Shown: positions 28,312 through 38,088 of the stretch, piece by piece
How the letters are laid out: every line of letters begins with the position of its first letter
How positions within the stretch are numbered: position 1 is the stretch's first letter
From: Candidatus Galloscillospira excrementipullorum
GTDB lineage: Bacteria; Bacillota; Clostridia; Oscillospirales; Feifaniaceae
Assembly: GCA_018714125.1 (NCBI GenBank)
Contig: DVNV01000052.1
Coordinates: 1-53,614 of the forward strand
Reading direction: 5' to 3'
DNA: 53,614 nt
Program-made: the position numbers and the translations under genes
The notes under the pieces: model-generated
What the model was told of the DNA's origin: nothing
Databases searched by the model: none
Seen by the model: the letters and a program-made list of their open reading frames with translations, nothing else

Positions 28312-29226
28312 TTAAAAGCCCGGCTCCTGGGACGGGGCGCTTTTTGCAGGCAGCACTCCCGTGCCGTCAAAGGCCGGGATGTGCCCCGTCCCCGCCGCCT
28401 CTCTGTCCTGAAGGTAGCCCTTCAGCCCCAGCCGTACGGCGGCGCCGGCCACCCTGTCATACTCAAAGGCGGTCAGCCTGCGGCCCAGCGCCGGGTGCCC
28501 CGCGACGGCGGGGGTGGGCGTATACTGCGCCATGATGCTGTAGCGCGTGCCGGCAGGCAGGTTGGCGGCACACCACTCGAGCAGCGCCACGCTGTCTTTG
28601 GAAAGGCCGGGCAGCACCAGATGGCGCACCAGCAGGCCGCGACGCAGCAGGCCCTCCCCGTCAAAGACGCAGTCCCCCGTCTGACGCGCCATTTCCAGCA
28701 GCGCGGCGCTTGCAACGGGGAAGTAGTCGGGCGAGCCGGAATAGAGCCCGGCGGCCCGGGCGTCAAAATACTTCAAGTCGGGCAAATAGACGTCCACCGC
28801 CCCCTCCAGCCCGCGCAGCTTTGGCACCAGCTCATACCCCGAGCTGTTCCACACCACCGGCAGGGGCTGGGGATTGTCGTGCAGCAGCCGCGTCAGCAGC
28901 GAGGTGTAGTGCGTGGGCGTGACCAGGTCCAGGTTGTGGGCCCCGGCCGCCGCAAGCTCTTTGAAAATTTCCAGCAGGCGCACCTCGTCAATGGTCTTTC
29001 CCCGGCACTCCCTGCTGATGACGGCATTTTGGCAATAGATGCAGCGCAGGCTGCAGCCCGAGAAAAAGACGGCTCCCGCCCCTCTCGTGCCGCTCAGGCA
29101 GGGCTCCTCCCCAAAGTGCAGCGCGGCGCGCGCCACGCGCGGTGCGGCGGGCGCGCCGCACAGGCCGGCAGCCCGGCTTCGGTCGGCGCCGCACGCTCTC
29201 GGGCAGTCAAAGCACGGGCCCGTCAT
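28312..29226 (-). CDS. Radical SAM protein (PflA-like)
   Basis: GAVFFSGCSLRCIYCQNAVISR CxxxCxxC; extra N-terminal Cys CFDCPRACG...LCG. Confidence 0.88.
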   Translation of the reverse strand: MTGPCFDCPRACGADRSRAAGLCGAPAAPRVARAALHFGEEPCLSGTRGAGAVFFSGCSLRCIYCQNAVISRECRGKTIDEVRLLEIFKELAAAGAHNLDLVTPTHYTSLLTRLLHDNPQPLPVVWNSSGYELVPKLRGLEGAVDVYLPDLKYFDARAAGLYSGSPDYFPVASAALLEMARQTGDCVFDGEGLLRRGLLVRHLVLPGLSKDSVALLEWCAANLPAGTRYSIMAQYTPTPAVAGHPALGRRLTAFEYDRVAGAAVRLGLKGYLQDREAAGTGHIPAFDGTGVLPAKSAPSQEPGF

Positions 29227-30232
29227 AGCCGAAAGGATTTTGGCTCTGCCAGTTCCATGCGTCCCGGCAGGCCTCCTCCATGGTGCGCAAGGGGCTCCAG
29301 CCAAGCTCCTGCCGCGCCCGCGTGATGTCGGCCCAGCAGGCCGCCAAATCCCCTTCGCGGCGCGGCCCCACCCTGCAGGGCACCGAAACACCGGTGGCCC
29401 GCTCAAAGGTGTCGATGAGCTCGCGCACGCTGACCGGCCGGCCCGCACCCAGGTTGCAGGTCAGCACGCCCGACGGCCGCCGCTCGAGCGCCTCGAGCGC
29501 CGCCACATGCCCCTGCGCAATGTCGCAGACATGCACATAGTCCCGCAGGCCGGTCCCGTCGGGCGTGGGGAAGTCGTCTCCCGCGATGACAAGCGGCGGC
29601 AGGCTGCCGGCCGCCGCCCTCGTCAGCCGGGGCAGCAGGTTGGAGGGCTCGCCCTGCGGCGCCTCGCCGATGCGTCCCGACTCGTGGGCGCCCACGGGGT
29701 TGAAATAGCGCAAAATCACCGCCGAAAAGTCGGGGTTTGCACGCGCTGCCGCCTCAATCATCTCTTCACAGGTCACCTTTGTCCTGCCGTAGGGCGAGCA
29801 GGGCCGCAGCGCCGCGCTCTCGTGCACCGGCTGCACCTCCTGCTCCCCATAGACGGTGGCCGAAGAGGAAAAGACCAGATAGGGCACCTTCTGCAGCGCC
29901 ATGACGCGCAGCAGCGTCAGCGTGCCGCCCACGTTGTTCTCATAGTATTCCAGAGGCTTTTCAAAGGATTCGGAAACCGATTTGAGCGCCGCGAAATGGA
30001 TGACGGCCTCCACATTGTTCTGCTCCACGACCTGCATGAGCTGCATGCCGTTTCGTACGTCGCACTCGTAGAGCTTGAAGGGCTGCCCCGTCAGCTCCGA
30101 GACGCGCTTGAGCGACTCCCGCGAGCTGTTGCACAGGTTGTCAACCGCCACCACCTCGTAACCCGCCTCCAGCAGGGCCAGGCAGGTGTGGCTGCCCAGG
30201 TATCCGCAGCCGCCCGTCACCAGCACGCTCAT
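29207..30232 (-). CDS. galE: UDP-glucose 4-epimerase
   Basis: VLVTGGCGYLGSHTCLALLEAGYEVVAVDNLCNS; SSSATVYG; YGRTK; RYFNPVGAHESG. Confidence 0.96.
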   Translation of the reverse strand: MSVLVTGGCGYLGSHTCLALLEAGYEVVAVDNLCNSSRESLKRVSELTGQPFKLYECDVRNGMQLMQVVEQNNVEAVIHFAALKSVSESFEKPLEYYENNVGGTLTLLRVMALQKVPYLVFSSSATVYGEQEVQPVHESAALRPCSPYGRTKVTCEEMIEAAARANPDFSAVILRYFNPVGAHESGRIGEAPQGEPSNLLPRLTRAAAGSLPPLVIAGDDFPTPDGTGLRDYVHVCDIAQGHVAALEALERRPSGVLTCNLGAGRPVSVRELIDTFERATGVSVPCRVGPRREGDLAACWADITRARQELGWSPLRTMEEACRDAWNWQSQNPFGYDGPVL

Positions 30233-30513
30233 AAAAGCCTCCTTGCCGCTTCCTGCAGCACCTCGAGCACCTGCCGCTTGGTCACGGTGCCCTCGTGCAC
30301 CTTGACGCCCTTGACATAAAAGGTGGGGACGTAGTAGTAGTCAAAGGTGTCGGCAAAGGCCGCCTCCTTGGATTCGTCAACTCTGCGAAAGCTGTCTGCC
30401 GCCTTGCGGTATTCGGGCATAATGCGGCAGATGTCTTCGATATAGCGCTCTGCCTTTTTGCAGTGGGGGCAGCCCGGCAGATAGAAATAGAGGTTTTCCC
30501 TTTCTTGAGACAT
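30229..30513 (-). CDS. Thioredoxin-like/glutaredoxin-like protein
   Basis: LYFYLPGCPHCKKAERYI CPHC motif; YVPTFYVKGVKVHEG cis-Pro region. Confidence 0.85.
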   Translation of the reverse strand: MSQERENLYFYLPGCPHCKKAERYIEDICRIMPEYRKAADSFRRVDESKEAAFADTFDYYYVPTFYVKGVKVHEGTVTKRQVLEVLQEAARRLL

Positions 30514-30531
30514 GGTCAACGCTCCTTTTGT

Positions 30532-31245
30532 TCAGGATTTTTTCAGACGCCGGCGGATGCGCAGCGTCTGCCTTGCCATGCGCAGCGAGTCCCTCAGCAG
30601 ATGGACGCTGGAGGCGCCGTGCGTCCGAAGCTGCACCGGAAGCTCGGCCCATCTGCAGCCCCTTTTGACGGCAAGCGCCAAAAACTCCATATCGCAGGCA
30701 AAGTCGTCCACGGTGCAGGCCGCAAACAGCGCGCGCCCCACCTCGCCCTTCACGGCCTTGAGGCCGCACTGCGTGTCGCTCATGGGCAGCCCCAGCACCG
30801 TCTTTTGAAACACGGCAAACCCCCGCGACGCCAGCTTGCGCAGCGGGGGATAGCCCTTGTCGCTTCCCGCACTCAGCCGTCTCGAACCGCACACGAGGTC
30901 GGCCCCGCTGCTGCGCAGCAGCAGACAGGCCTCCCTCAGTGCGTCGGTCCCGTAGGCGAGGTCGGCATCGGTCAAAAGCAGCACGTCTCCCTTTGAGGCT
31001 GCCGCTCCGGCGCGCAGCGCAAAGCCCTTGCCCCGGTTTTGCCCGTAGCTCACCACCGTCGCGCCGGCCTGCTTTGCCAGCTCCGCCGTATTGTCGGCAG
31101 AGCCGTCGTCCACAACGATGAGCTCCGTTTGCCCCGGAAAGTCCTCTGCGGCGGCCTTGAGCCGGGAAAGCGTATCCTTGAGTATTTTCCCCTCGTTATA
31201 ACAGGGAATCACCACGGAAATCAGCGGCGAATCTGTCAGCGCCAC
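30532..31245 (-). CDS. Family 2 glycosyltransferase
   Basis: ISVVIPCYNEGKILKDTL...ELIVVDDGSADNT...LLLTDADLAYG. Confidence 0.93.
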   Translation of the reverse strand: MALTDSPLISVVIPCYNEGKILKDTLSRLKAAAEDFPGQTELIVVDDGSADNTAELAKQAGATVVSYGQNRGKGFALRAGAAASKGDVLLLTDADLAYGTDALREACLLLRSSGADLVCGSRRLSAGSDKGYPPLRKLASRGFAVFQKTVLGLPMSDTQCGLKAVKGEVGRALFAACTVDDFACDMEFLALAVKRGCRWAELPVQLRTHGASSVHLLRDSLRMARQTLRIRRRLKKS

Positions 31246-32174
31246 TTTTCCACCTGCTCCAGCGCCGCCTCGCGGGCCTCCTGCATCATCCTCTCGATGA
31301 TTTCCCGGCAGGTGCCGCGCCGCACCACCGAGCCGGCCGACTGGCCGGCCATAAAGGTGGACTGCTCGGGGTCTCCGTCCTTCATGGCGTGGGCGAGGCC
31401 GCCGCCCATGAGCAGCTTGGCCTTGTCGTAGCCCTCTTCCTTGAGCACTTCAAAATACTTTTCCACCAGGGGGGAGGTCACGGTGCGCACGTTGCGCCCC
31501 GTGCCGGGATTGCGGTAGACGCGCGTGTCGCTCTCCAGCGCATTGACAATGGCGTCCTTGTAGCCGTCCGAAGCGTTGCACTCGTCGGCCACGATGAAGG
31601 CGGTGCCGCACTGCACGCCCTCGGCGCCCATGGCAAAGGCGCCCGCCACGCCGCGTCCGTCCCCGATGCCGCCGGCCGCCACAATGGGAATGGTGCACAG
31701 GCGATGGGCCACGGGAATCATGGCCATCGTGCTGACCTCGCCGATGTGGCCGCCGGCCTCCATGCCCGAGCACACCACGGCGTCGGCCCCCAAATCCTCC
31801 ATCTTCTTGGCCACCTTGGCCGAGGGCACCACCGGCATCACCTTGATGCCCGCCGCCTTCCAGGCGGCAATAAAGTTCTTGGGAGAACCCGCTCCCGTCG
31901 ATACCACCGGCACCTTCTCTTCGATGATGACCTGCGAAATCTCATCCACATTTTTCATGAGCAGCATGACATTGACGCCAAAGGGCTTGTCGGTCAGCTC
32001 TCTCACGCGGCGGATGTTCTCACGCAGTGCCTCGGCAGAGCCCACCGAGTTGAGAATGCCAAGGCCGCCCGCATTGCTGACGGCAGCCGTCAAATCGGCG
32101 TCGGACACGGCGGCCATGCCGCCCTGAATCACAGGATACTCAATGCCAAACAGTTCCGTAATGCGCGTTTTCAT
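31236..32174 (-). CDS. FabK-like enoyl-ACP reductase / nitronate monooxygenase family
   Basis: MKTRITELFGIEYPVIQGGMAAVSDADLTAAVSNAGGLGILNS; CSGMEAGGHIG; AAGGIGDGRGVAGAFAMGAEGVQCGTAF. Confidence 0.88.
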   Translation of the reverse strand: MKTRITELFGIEYPVIQGGMAAVSDADLTAAVSNAGGLGILNSVGSAEALRENIRRVRELTDKPFGVNVMLLMKNVDEISQVIIEEKVPVVSTGAGSPKNFIAAWKAAGIKVMPVVPSAKVAKKMEDLGADAVVCSGMEAGGHIGEVSTMAMIPVAHRLCTIPIVAAGGIGDGRGVAGAFAMGAEGVQCGTAFIVADECNASDGYKDAIVNALESDTRVYRNPGTGRNVRTVTSPLVEKYFEVLKEEGYDKAKLLMGGGLAHAMKDGDPEQSTFMAGQSAGSVVRRGTCREIIERMMQEAREAALEQVEKWR

Positions 32175-32188
32175 CCCAAATTTCCTCC

Positions 32189-32893
32189 TTACATCCGGGG
32201 CCCGCAGAGGCTCTCTGCCGCCCTCTCCTGTTCCCTTCCCGCCAGGCTGGGCCCTTCGCCCAACGCCTCCGAAGGGGTATTTCCACGGGGGCCTCCCCGC
32301 GTCACACGATGGATTTTGTGCGGTGAAACATCCGCCTGCCACAGCAGGTGCCTGCACAGCCCGTCAAAACGCCGGCGCACCGCCTCGGGCGGCTGCTCCC
32401 CGGTGTCCGGCAGGCGGCAGACCTCGGGCGCCGTGTCAAAAATCTTTACGTCATGCCGCAGCGCCAAAAATTCATAGTAGAGCATGGCATCGTCAATGCG
32501 GCGCACCAGCTCCCATTCGGCCGGCGTCAGCCCTTCGAGCCCGAAGGCCGAAAACACAACGGCGTCTATCCGCCGCTCGAGTTCGGCGTAGTCGGGCAGC
32601 AGCGCCTTGACCGGCCGGATGAGGTCGCTTAAGTAGGCCTCCCCGGCGTCGTGCAGCAGGCAGGCCAGCCGCACCGTGGGGCTCAGCCCCCGCTCCCAGG
32701 CCTCCGCCTCACAGTTGAGGCAGTGCTGCGCCACCGAATAAAATCTCTCAAAATGGCCTCCCGCACGGCACTGAAGGCTCAGCGCGTGCGACACGTCCAG
32801 CAGGCACACGTCCTCCTCACAAAAGGCCGAAAGGTCAATCTGCCTGCCGCTGATGGCGGCCATCACACAGCTCTTGCCGGCCGGCGCCTGCAT
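32189..32893 (-). CDS. HD-domain phosphohydrolase
   Basis: FYSVAQHCLNC...LACLLHDAGEAYLSDLIRPVK (H...HD...D). Confidence 0.87.
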   Translation of the reverse strand: MQAPAGKSCVMAAISGRQIDLSAFCEEDVCLLDVSHALSLQCRAGGHFERFYSVAQHCLNCEAEAWERGLSPTVRLACLLHDAGEAYLSDLIRPVKALLPDYAELERRIDAVVFSAFGLEGLTPAEWELVRRIDDAMLYYEFLALRHDVKIFDTAPEVCRLPDTGEQPPEAVRRRFDGLCRHLLWQADVSPHKIHRVTRGGPRGNTPSEALGEGPSLAGREQERAAESLCGPRM

Positions 32894-34107
32894 TACTCCT
32901 GGTCTCCCTGCCCGTCTTCGCCGCCGGTGCCCTCAGTGGTACCTTCGGTTTCCCCGGTGCTGCCGGTGCCCTCAGTATCGCCTTCGGTCTCCCCGGTGCC
33001 GCCGGTATTGACGTCGCCCTCGGTCCCGTCGGTCTCGGGCTCAGGCGGGGTGTAGGGATTTTGCTCCTCATAGTAGGCCACCAGCACCTCGAGCTCCTTC
33101 TGGTCGAGCTTGATTTCGTTGTTCTCCTTATAGGCGTTGATCTCTTCCAAAATCTTGTTCTCGGCCTTTTCCATAAAGAGCACGTCGCGCACGGTGGCGC
33201 CGGTGCCGTAGACATCAAAATAGGTGGACTCCAAATCCTCCTCCCGCAGGGGGAAGCGCTTGATGATGTGGTAGCCCGAGCTGCCCAGCGTCAGGTCATA
33301 CTCGCCCTCTTCCAGCGAAAAGGCCGTCTCCAGAAATGCGGGGTCAAAGCTGACGGCCTGGTCGATGACATACCCCTCCGGCTGGCTCACCATGCCGGGG
33401 TCTTCACCGTATTCGGCCATCAGCTCGTCAAAGTCGGCGCCTTTGTCAAGCTGCGCCACCAGTGCGGTGGCCTGGTTGCCCGCCGCTTCGATTCCATCGG
33501 CGTCCAGCGTCTGCCCCTCGTCGTCAATGGTCTTGATGAGGATGTGCTTGACACGGATAAAATCGTCCTGCGCCGCCGTCCAGATGTCCTCGTCGGTGCA
33601 GCCCTCTTCTCCCGCCATGCTGGCGGTCAGCTTGTCAATTCTCTGATAGGCATAGAGGTTTTCCTTGAAGAAGTCCATGCTCATGCCGGCGTCGGCAACG
33701 GCCTGCTCAAAGGCCTCCTCGCTGCCGTAGGCCGCAACGTAGCTGTCAATCTGGCTCTGCACTGCCGCATCGTCCTCTTCGGTTAGCTCCAGGCCGCGCT
33801 GCTCAAACAGCACGTTGATGACGGCCTGCGTCGCCGCCAAATCCAGCGCATAGTTGACCACTTCCTCGAAGTAGGTCCCGCTTTCCTCGTCCATCTTCTC
33901 GTCGCTGAAGGTGGAAAAGGCCGCCTGGCGCTGATCTTCAAAGCTCGAGACCAGGCTGGAATAATAGTAATAAAACTCCTCCGAGGACACAACGGCGTCG
34001 CCCAGCGTGGCAATGGGGTTCTTAAAGGGCGAAGCCGTGCAGGCCGCCAAAGAGAGGGCCATGACCAGGGCCATGGCTGCGGCAAGCATCTGTTTTACTT
34101 TTTTCAT
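32893..34107 (-). CDS. PrsA/SurA-like peptidyl-prolyl isomerase lipoprotein
   Basis: Lipobox LSLAAC; RVKHILIKTIDDEG...FDELMAEYGEDPGM parvulin pattern; Gly/Thr/Glu-rich C-terminal tail. Confidence 0.85.
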   Translation of the reverse strand: MKKVKQMLAAAMALVMALSLAACTASPFKNPIATLGDAVVSSEEFYYYYSSLVSSFEDQRQAAFSTFSDEKMDEESGTYFEEVVNYALDLAATQAVINVLFEQRGLELTEEDDAAVQSQIDSYVAAYGSEEAFEQAVADAGMSMDFFKENLYAYQRIDKLTASMAGEEGCTDEDIWTAAQDDFIRVKHILIKTIDDEGQTLDADGIEAAGNQATALVAQLDKGADFDELMAEYGEDPGMVSQPEGYVIDQAVSFDPAFLETAFSLEEGEYDLTLGSSGYHIIKRFPLREEDLESTYFDVYGTGATVRDVLFMEKAENKILEEINAYKENNEIKLDQKELEVLVAYYEEQNPYTPPEPETDGTEGDVNTGGTGETEGDTEGTGSTGETEGTTEGTGGEDGQGDQE

Positions 34108-34222
34108 TTCGTTCCTCCGTTCGGGGTGGCCGGAAAACCCTTCCGTGCCGGCGGGTTTCCTGCCTCCCCCGTCTTTTGCTCATGGCTTTTGTTATTATAC
34201 TCCAAAATAAAGGCGATGTCCA
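34094..34222 (-). promoter_or_regulatory. Promoter region of prsA-like gene (TGGACA-N17-TATAAT at 34194-34222)
   Basis: Reverse complement of attatactccaaaataaaggcgatgtcca. Confidence 0.6.
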
Positions 34223-34338
34223 GACGGCGCAGCAGGGGAATTGGCGCTGTCTTCCCGTCCCCCGCGCCCCGCTTTCCCGCCTTCCCTTGAGACGCGGCAA
34301 GTCCCCCACGGGTTCCCCTTCCCCGGCATCTCAAAATG

Positions 34339-34382
34339 CAAAAAAGCCGCTGCGAGTTCGGCGGTTCGCAGCAGCTTTTTTG
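34339..34382. terminator. Terminator downstream of NUDIX gene
   Basis: aaaaaagccgctgcga-gttcggcggt-tcgcagcagctttttt. Confidence 0.85.
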
Positions 34383-34491
34383 TTTGTGTACTCATTCAAA
34401 AAAGGAGGGGGATTCTCAACCTTCGCCTTTATTGTAACGGCTTATTATGTCTTCCACATGCACAAAATATGAACAGATTGTAAAAACAGTT

Positions 34492-35061
34492 TTATTTTTG
34501 ACGCATCGCCCAGACCTTGAGCACACCGGCCACCGTTTTGGAGTCGTCAATCTCCCCCGAGAGCACCTTTTGCACCAGCGCCTCGAAAGGCATGCGAAAG
34601 CCCGACAGAAACTCGTCCTCGTCGGGATGGTTCTTGCCAAAGGAGAGCTGCTCGGCCAGGTAGAGGTACAGCCTCTGGTCGGAAAAGCCGGGCGAGCACA
34701 GGATGGAGCCAAGGGAGGTGAAGCGGCCGGCCACCGCCCCCGTCTCCTCGGCCAGCTCGCGGATGCCGCACTCCATCGGATCCTCCCCCTTGGTCAGGGT
34801 GCCGGCCGGAATCTCGATGAGCTCCCTGCCGATGGGATAGCGATACTGGCGCACCAGCAGCACGTTGTCCTGCTCGTCGAGCGCCACAATGCCGACCCCG
34901 CCGATGTGTGACACCACCTCCCGGGTGGTGTGGTGCCCGCCGGGCAGCTCCACCTCGTCGCAGCGCACGCTGATGATTTTCCCGTCGTAAATGGGTCTGC
35001 TGCTCAGCGTCTTTTCAAAAAATTCGGCGGCAGCGCCCGCTCTTGTTTCAAACTGTTCCAT
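34492..35061 (-). CDS. NUDIX hydrolase (ADP-ribose pyrophosphatase-like)
   Basis: GTLTKGEDPMECGIRELAEETGAVAG Nudix box. Confidence 0.93.
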   Translation of the reverse strand: MEQFETRAGAAAEFFEKTLSSRPIYDGKIISVRCDEVELPGGHHTTREVVSHIGGVGIVALDEQDNVLLVRQYRYPIGRELIEIPAGTLTKGEDPMECGIRELAEETGAVAGRFTSLGSILCSPGFSDQRLYLYLAEQLSFGKNHPDEDEFLSGFRMPFEALVQKVLSGEIDDSKTVAGVLKVWAMRQK

Positions 35062-35210
35062 CTTTCAAAACGCCTCCGTTTTTTGGTGTGTTGCAGGGGG
35101 GTGGTGGTTGCCTTGCCTTTTTGCCGCTTCGTGCAGGAGGGGGTCACGGCGCCCGACGAAAAGAGAGGGCCCTTGCCGTCTCCCGCCTTCCGGCGCCGGG
35201 GCCGCCTTTT

Positions 35211-35861
35211 TCATCGGGCGGCGCCGTCTTGGGGCAGCTTGAACAAACGCTGTGCCAGCCGCAGCGTTTGCTGCACGCTTCGGCGCTCGTCCCGCAAAAT
35301 CACGGGAAACCCCGAATTCAAAAACTTCCGGTAATTTTCCTCGGAGTTGATTCTTTTCAGGCACTGCCTGAAGTTTTCCATCGCCTGCCCGGCATTGTCC
35401 TCCTCCTGCAGCAGGCGGTACAAAAACTGCTTTTCCCGGTCGGGACGGTCAAAAAAGCGATTCACAGAAATTTCGGGGTCTGCCAGCATAATCAGCACAT
35501 GGTCCCTGTCCGAAACCTCTTTGAGCACCTCAACGGGGATGTTGGTGTCAACAAACACCGGCCTGCCCTCCCGGTCCAGCCGCCTGAGTATTTGGAGCTC
35601 CAGAACGGTGCACTCCCTTATGCAGCCGGTTATCCAGGCCTCATACTCCCCGGGGCTCCTCCTGACAAATTCCCGCCAGTCCTTCAGGTCCCGCGAGTAC
35701 GTCAGGCAGGGGAATTCGTCCCGGCTCAACTGGCCCAGCAGCGCATCGTGATAATTTTCCTGGCAGGCAATGCCGCCGCAGGCCTCGGCCAGCAGCTTGA
35801 CCATGGTCGACTTCCCGGCGTATGCGGTTCCGTTGATAAAATAGACATTCTTGAATTTCAC
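35211..35861 (-). CDS. P-loop kinase/AAA-like protein
   Basis: FINGTAYAGKSTMVKLLAEACGG Walker A; GTG start at 35861 preferred. Confidence 0.7.
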   Translation of the reverse strand: MKFKNVYFINGTAYAGKSTMVKLLAEACGGIACQENYHDALLGQLSRDEFPCLTYSRDLKDWREFVRRSPGEYEAWITGCIRECTVLELQILRRLDREGRPVFVDTNIPVEVLKEVSDRDHVLIMLADPEISVNRFFDRPDREKQFLYRLLQEEDNAGQAMENFRQCLKRINSEENYRKFLNSGFPVILRDERRSVQQTLRLAQRLFKLPQDGAAR

Positions 35862-35951
35862 GGCTTCCCCCACGCTCCCGCGCCGTCCGGCCGGCACAAA
35901 AAGCCCCAAGCGGGGGCCTGCGCGCCGGCAGGCAAACCATATTATTCTATT

Positions 35952-35980
35952 ATGATAGCGCATTCCGCTTCAAATGACAA
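35952..35980 (-). promoter_or_regulatory. Sigma-A-type promoter (TTGTCA-N17-TATCAT)
   Basis: Reverse complement of atgatagcgcattccgcttcaaatgacaa. Confidence 0.6.
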
Positions 35981-36046
35981 CTCCCCTCAAGGCATCTGAC
36001 TTTTCCCGTCCGCGGCACCCCTTGCCGGCTCCCGCGTGTCTCGCGC

Positions 36047-36075
36047 GGGGCGGCAGGCCGGAGGCCTGCCGCCCC
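36047..36075. repeat. 13-bp perfect hairpin (ggggcggcaggcc-gga-ggcctgccgcccc)
   Basis: Direct reading; no T-tract. Confidence 0.85.
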
Positions 36076-36343
36076 ATCTTGCCTGCCCCCCCCGCATGTT
36101 TTCTTCACCCCGCGCTGCGTTTCCCTTTTGTTTGCCGGCCTGCCCCCGTCCCTCCGGCGTTTTGGCGCACCGCTCTCCCTTTCGACCCGTCTCACGCTTT
36201 GGCCTTCTCCTGCATAGGATGACGATACCGGAGGGGATTGGCTGCCTGTGCACGGGGGACGTCCCGGCACAGGGCCTTCCGTCCTCCCCGCATCCCGACG
36301 GTTTCACCAAACAAGCCTTCACAGAAAGGAGGCGAAACAAGCC

Positions 36344-36496
36344 ATGCCTTCTTATCGCGCCGGCTACTTTACATTATTTCATGCCATCACGCAGGCCCTC
36401 GAACAGATGGCGCACGGACACTGTGAGCAGGCGGCCGACCTTCTCCGGCTCGCCCAGCAGACGGCGGAGGAAACCTTTTTGCGCGACGGCGACTGA
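36344..36496 (+). CDS. 50-aa small protein
   Basis: MPSYRAGYFTLFHAITQALEQMAHGHCEQAADLLRLAQQTAEETFLRDGD; strong RBS agaaaggagg 5' of ATG. Confidence 0.62.
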   Translation: MPSYRAGYFTLFHAITQALEQMAHGHCEQAADLLRLAQQTAEETFLRDGD

Positions 36497-36576
36497 CCGG
36501 TTTGCAAAGCGGTGGCCGCCCCTTCGCCCCCGGCGCGCCGCAGTCCGCACCCTCCCCCGCACACCCCCCGCACATG

Positions 36577-36618
36577 CAAAAAGGTCTAGGATACGAGGCT
36601 GGTATCCTAGACCTTTTT
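36577..36618. terminator. Terminator of ribosomal superoperon and 50-aa ORF
   Basis: aaaaaggtctaggatac-gaggctg-gtatcctagaccttttt. Confidence 0.93.
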
Positions 36619-36642
36619 CTTTTTGTCGTTCCCTGCGGGTGA

Positions 36643-36987
36643 TTACTTCACCAGCTCCAAAATGGCCATTTCGGCTGCATCGCCGCGGCGCGGGCCGGTT
36701 TTAATCACGCGGGTATAGCCGCCGTTCCTGTTCTCGTAGCGGGGTGCAATCTCGTCAAAGAGCTTGCTGACCACTTCACGCTTGGTGATATAGGCAAGAG
36801 CCTGACGCTTGCTGTGCAAATCGCCGGCCTTTCCCAGAGAAATCATCTTGTCGGCCATTGCCGAGACTTCCTTTGCACGGGTAACGGTGGTTTCGATTCT
36901 CTCGTTCTCGAGCAGATAGGTCGTCATCGCTCTGAGCATGGCGCGGCGATGATCGGTCGGTCTGCCGAGTTTTCGGGTTCCGGGCAT
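36643..36987 (-). CDS. rplQ: 50S ribosomal protein L17
   Basis: [37 protein letters not shown]. Confidence 0.98.
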   Translation of the reverse strand: MPGTRKLGRPTDHRRAMLRAMTTYLLENERIETTVTRAKEVSAMADKMISLGKAGDLHSKRQALAYITKREVVSKLFDEIAPRYENRNGGYTRVIKTGPRRGDAAEMAILELVK

Positions 36988-37019
36988 GTCTGTTACCTCC
37001 TTACGGTAAGATAGACGGC

Positions 37020-37970
37020 CTATTCCTCCTCTTTCTTGAGGGAGAGGCCGAGGCTCTCAATTTTGGAAATGACTTCCTCGAGCGACTTCCTGCCAAGGTT
37101 GCGCACCTTCATCATGTCTTCGTCGGTGTGGCTGATGATGTCCTCCACCGTGTTGATGCCGGCACGCTTGAGGCAGTTGAAGGAGCGAACCGAAAGGTCG
37201 AGCTCTTCAATGCTCATTTCCAGCACCTTTTCCTTGCGATCCTCTTCCTTGATAATCATGACCTCGGCCTTCTTTGCCTCGTCCGACAGGTCGATGAACA
37301 AATTGAGGTGCTCGCTCATGATTTTTGCGCCGAAGGACAGCGCCTCCTTGGCGGTGATGGTCTTGTTGGTCGTCACTTCAATGGTGAGCTTGTCGTAATT
37401 TGTGATTTGCCCCACACGGGTGGCATCCACAAAATAATTGACCTTGATGACCGGCGTGTAAATCGAGTCAATGGGAATCAGGCCAATCTCGGGGGGCAGC
37501 TCGCGCTTGTTCTGCTCGGCCGAAACATAGCCCCGGCCGTGGGACAGCGTAAGCTGCATGTTGAGGCTGCCTCCCTCGCCCACGGTGGCGATGTGCAGCT
37601 CGGGATTGAGGATCTCAACGTCGGAGTCGCAGATGATGTCGCCCGCTTTGACCTCACAGGGGCCCTCGGCCTCGATGGTGACCAGTTTGTCCTCATCGCA
37701 GTGCAGCCTGACAATGAGCTCCTTGATGTTGAGGATAATCTCGGTGACATCCTCCTTGACGTGCTCAACTGTGGAAAATTCGTGCTGAACTCCTGCTATC
37801 TTAACGGAGGTCGCCGCATAGCCGGGAAGCGAAGACAGGAGAATCCGACGCAGGGAATTGCCCAGCGTGGTACCATAACCCCGCTCCAGCGGAGACACGA
37901 CAAAACGGCCAAAGGAGCCATCCTCAGAGATCTGCTCTGTGTCAAGGCGCGGCTTCTCAATCTCAATCAT
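37020..37970 (-). CDS. rpoA: RNA polymerase subunit alpha
   Basis: [30 protein letters not shown]; alpha-[20 protein letters not shown]. Confidence 0.99.
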   Translation of the reverse strand: MIEIEKPRLDTEQISEDGSFGRFVVSPLERGYGTTLGNSLRRILLSSLPGYAATSVKIAGVQHEFSTVEHVKEDVTEIILNIKELIVRLHCDEDKLVTIEAEGPCEVKAGDIICDSDVEILNPELHIATVGEGGSLNMQLTLSHGRGYVSAEQNKRELPPEIGLIPIDSIYTPVIKVNYFVDATRVGQITNYDKLTIEVTTNKTITAKEALSFGAKIMSEHLNLFIDLSDEAKKAEVMIIKEEDRKEKVLEMSIEELDLSVRSFNCLKRAGINTVEDIISHTDEDMMKVRNLGRKSLEEVISKIESLGLSLKKEEE

Positions 37971-38088
37971 GAAAACCCTCCTTATTCAAATGGTGTGGCA
38001 CGGCGCGAAACACCCCCCGCGCCGCGGTGCTCCAATCAAATGCCCGCCACCGGATACGGACGCCGCCGCACACAGTGGCCTGTGTCTC

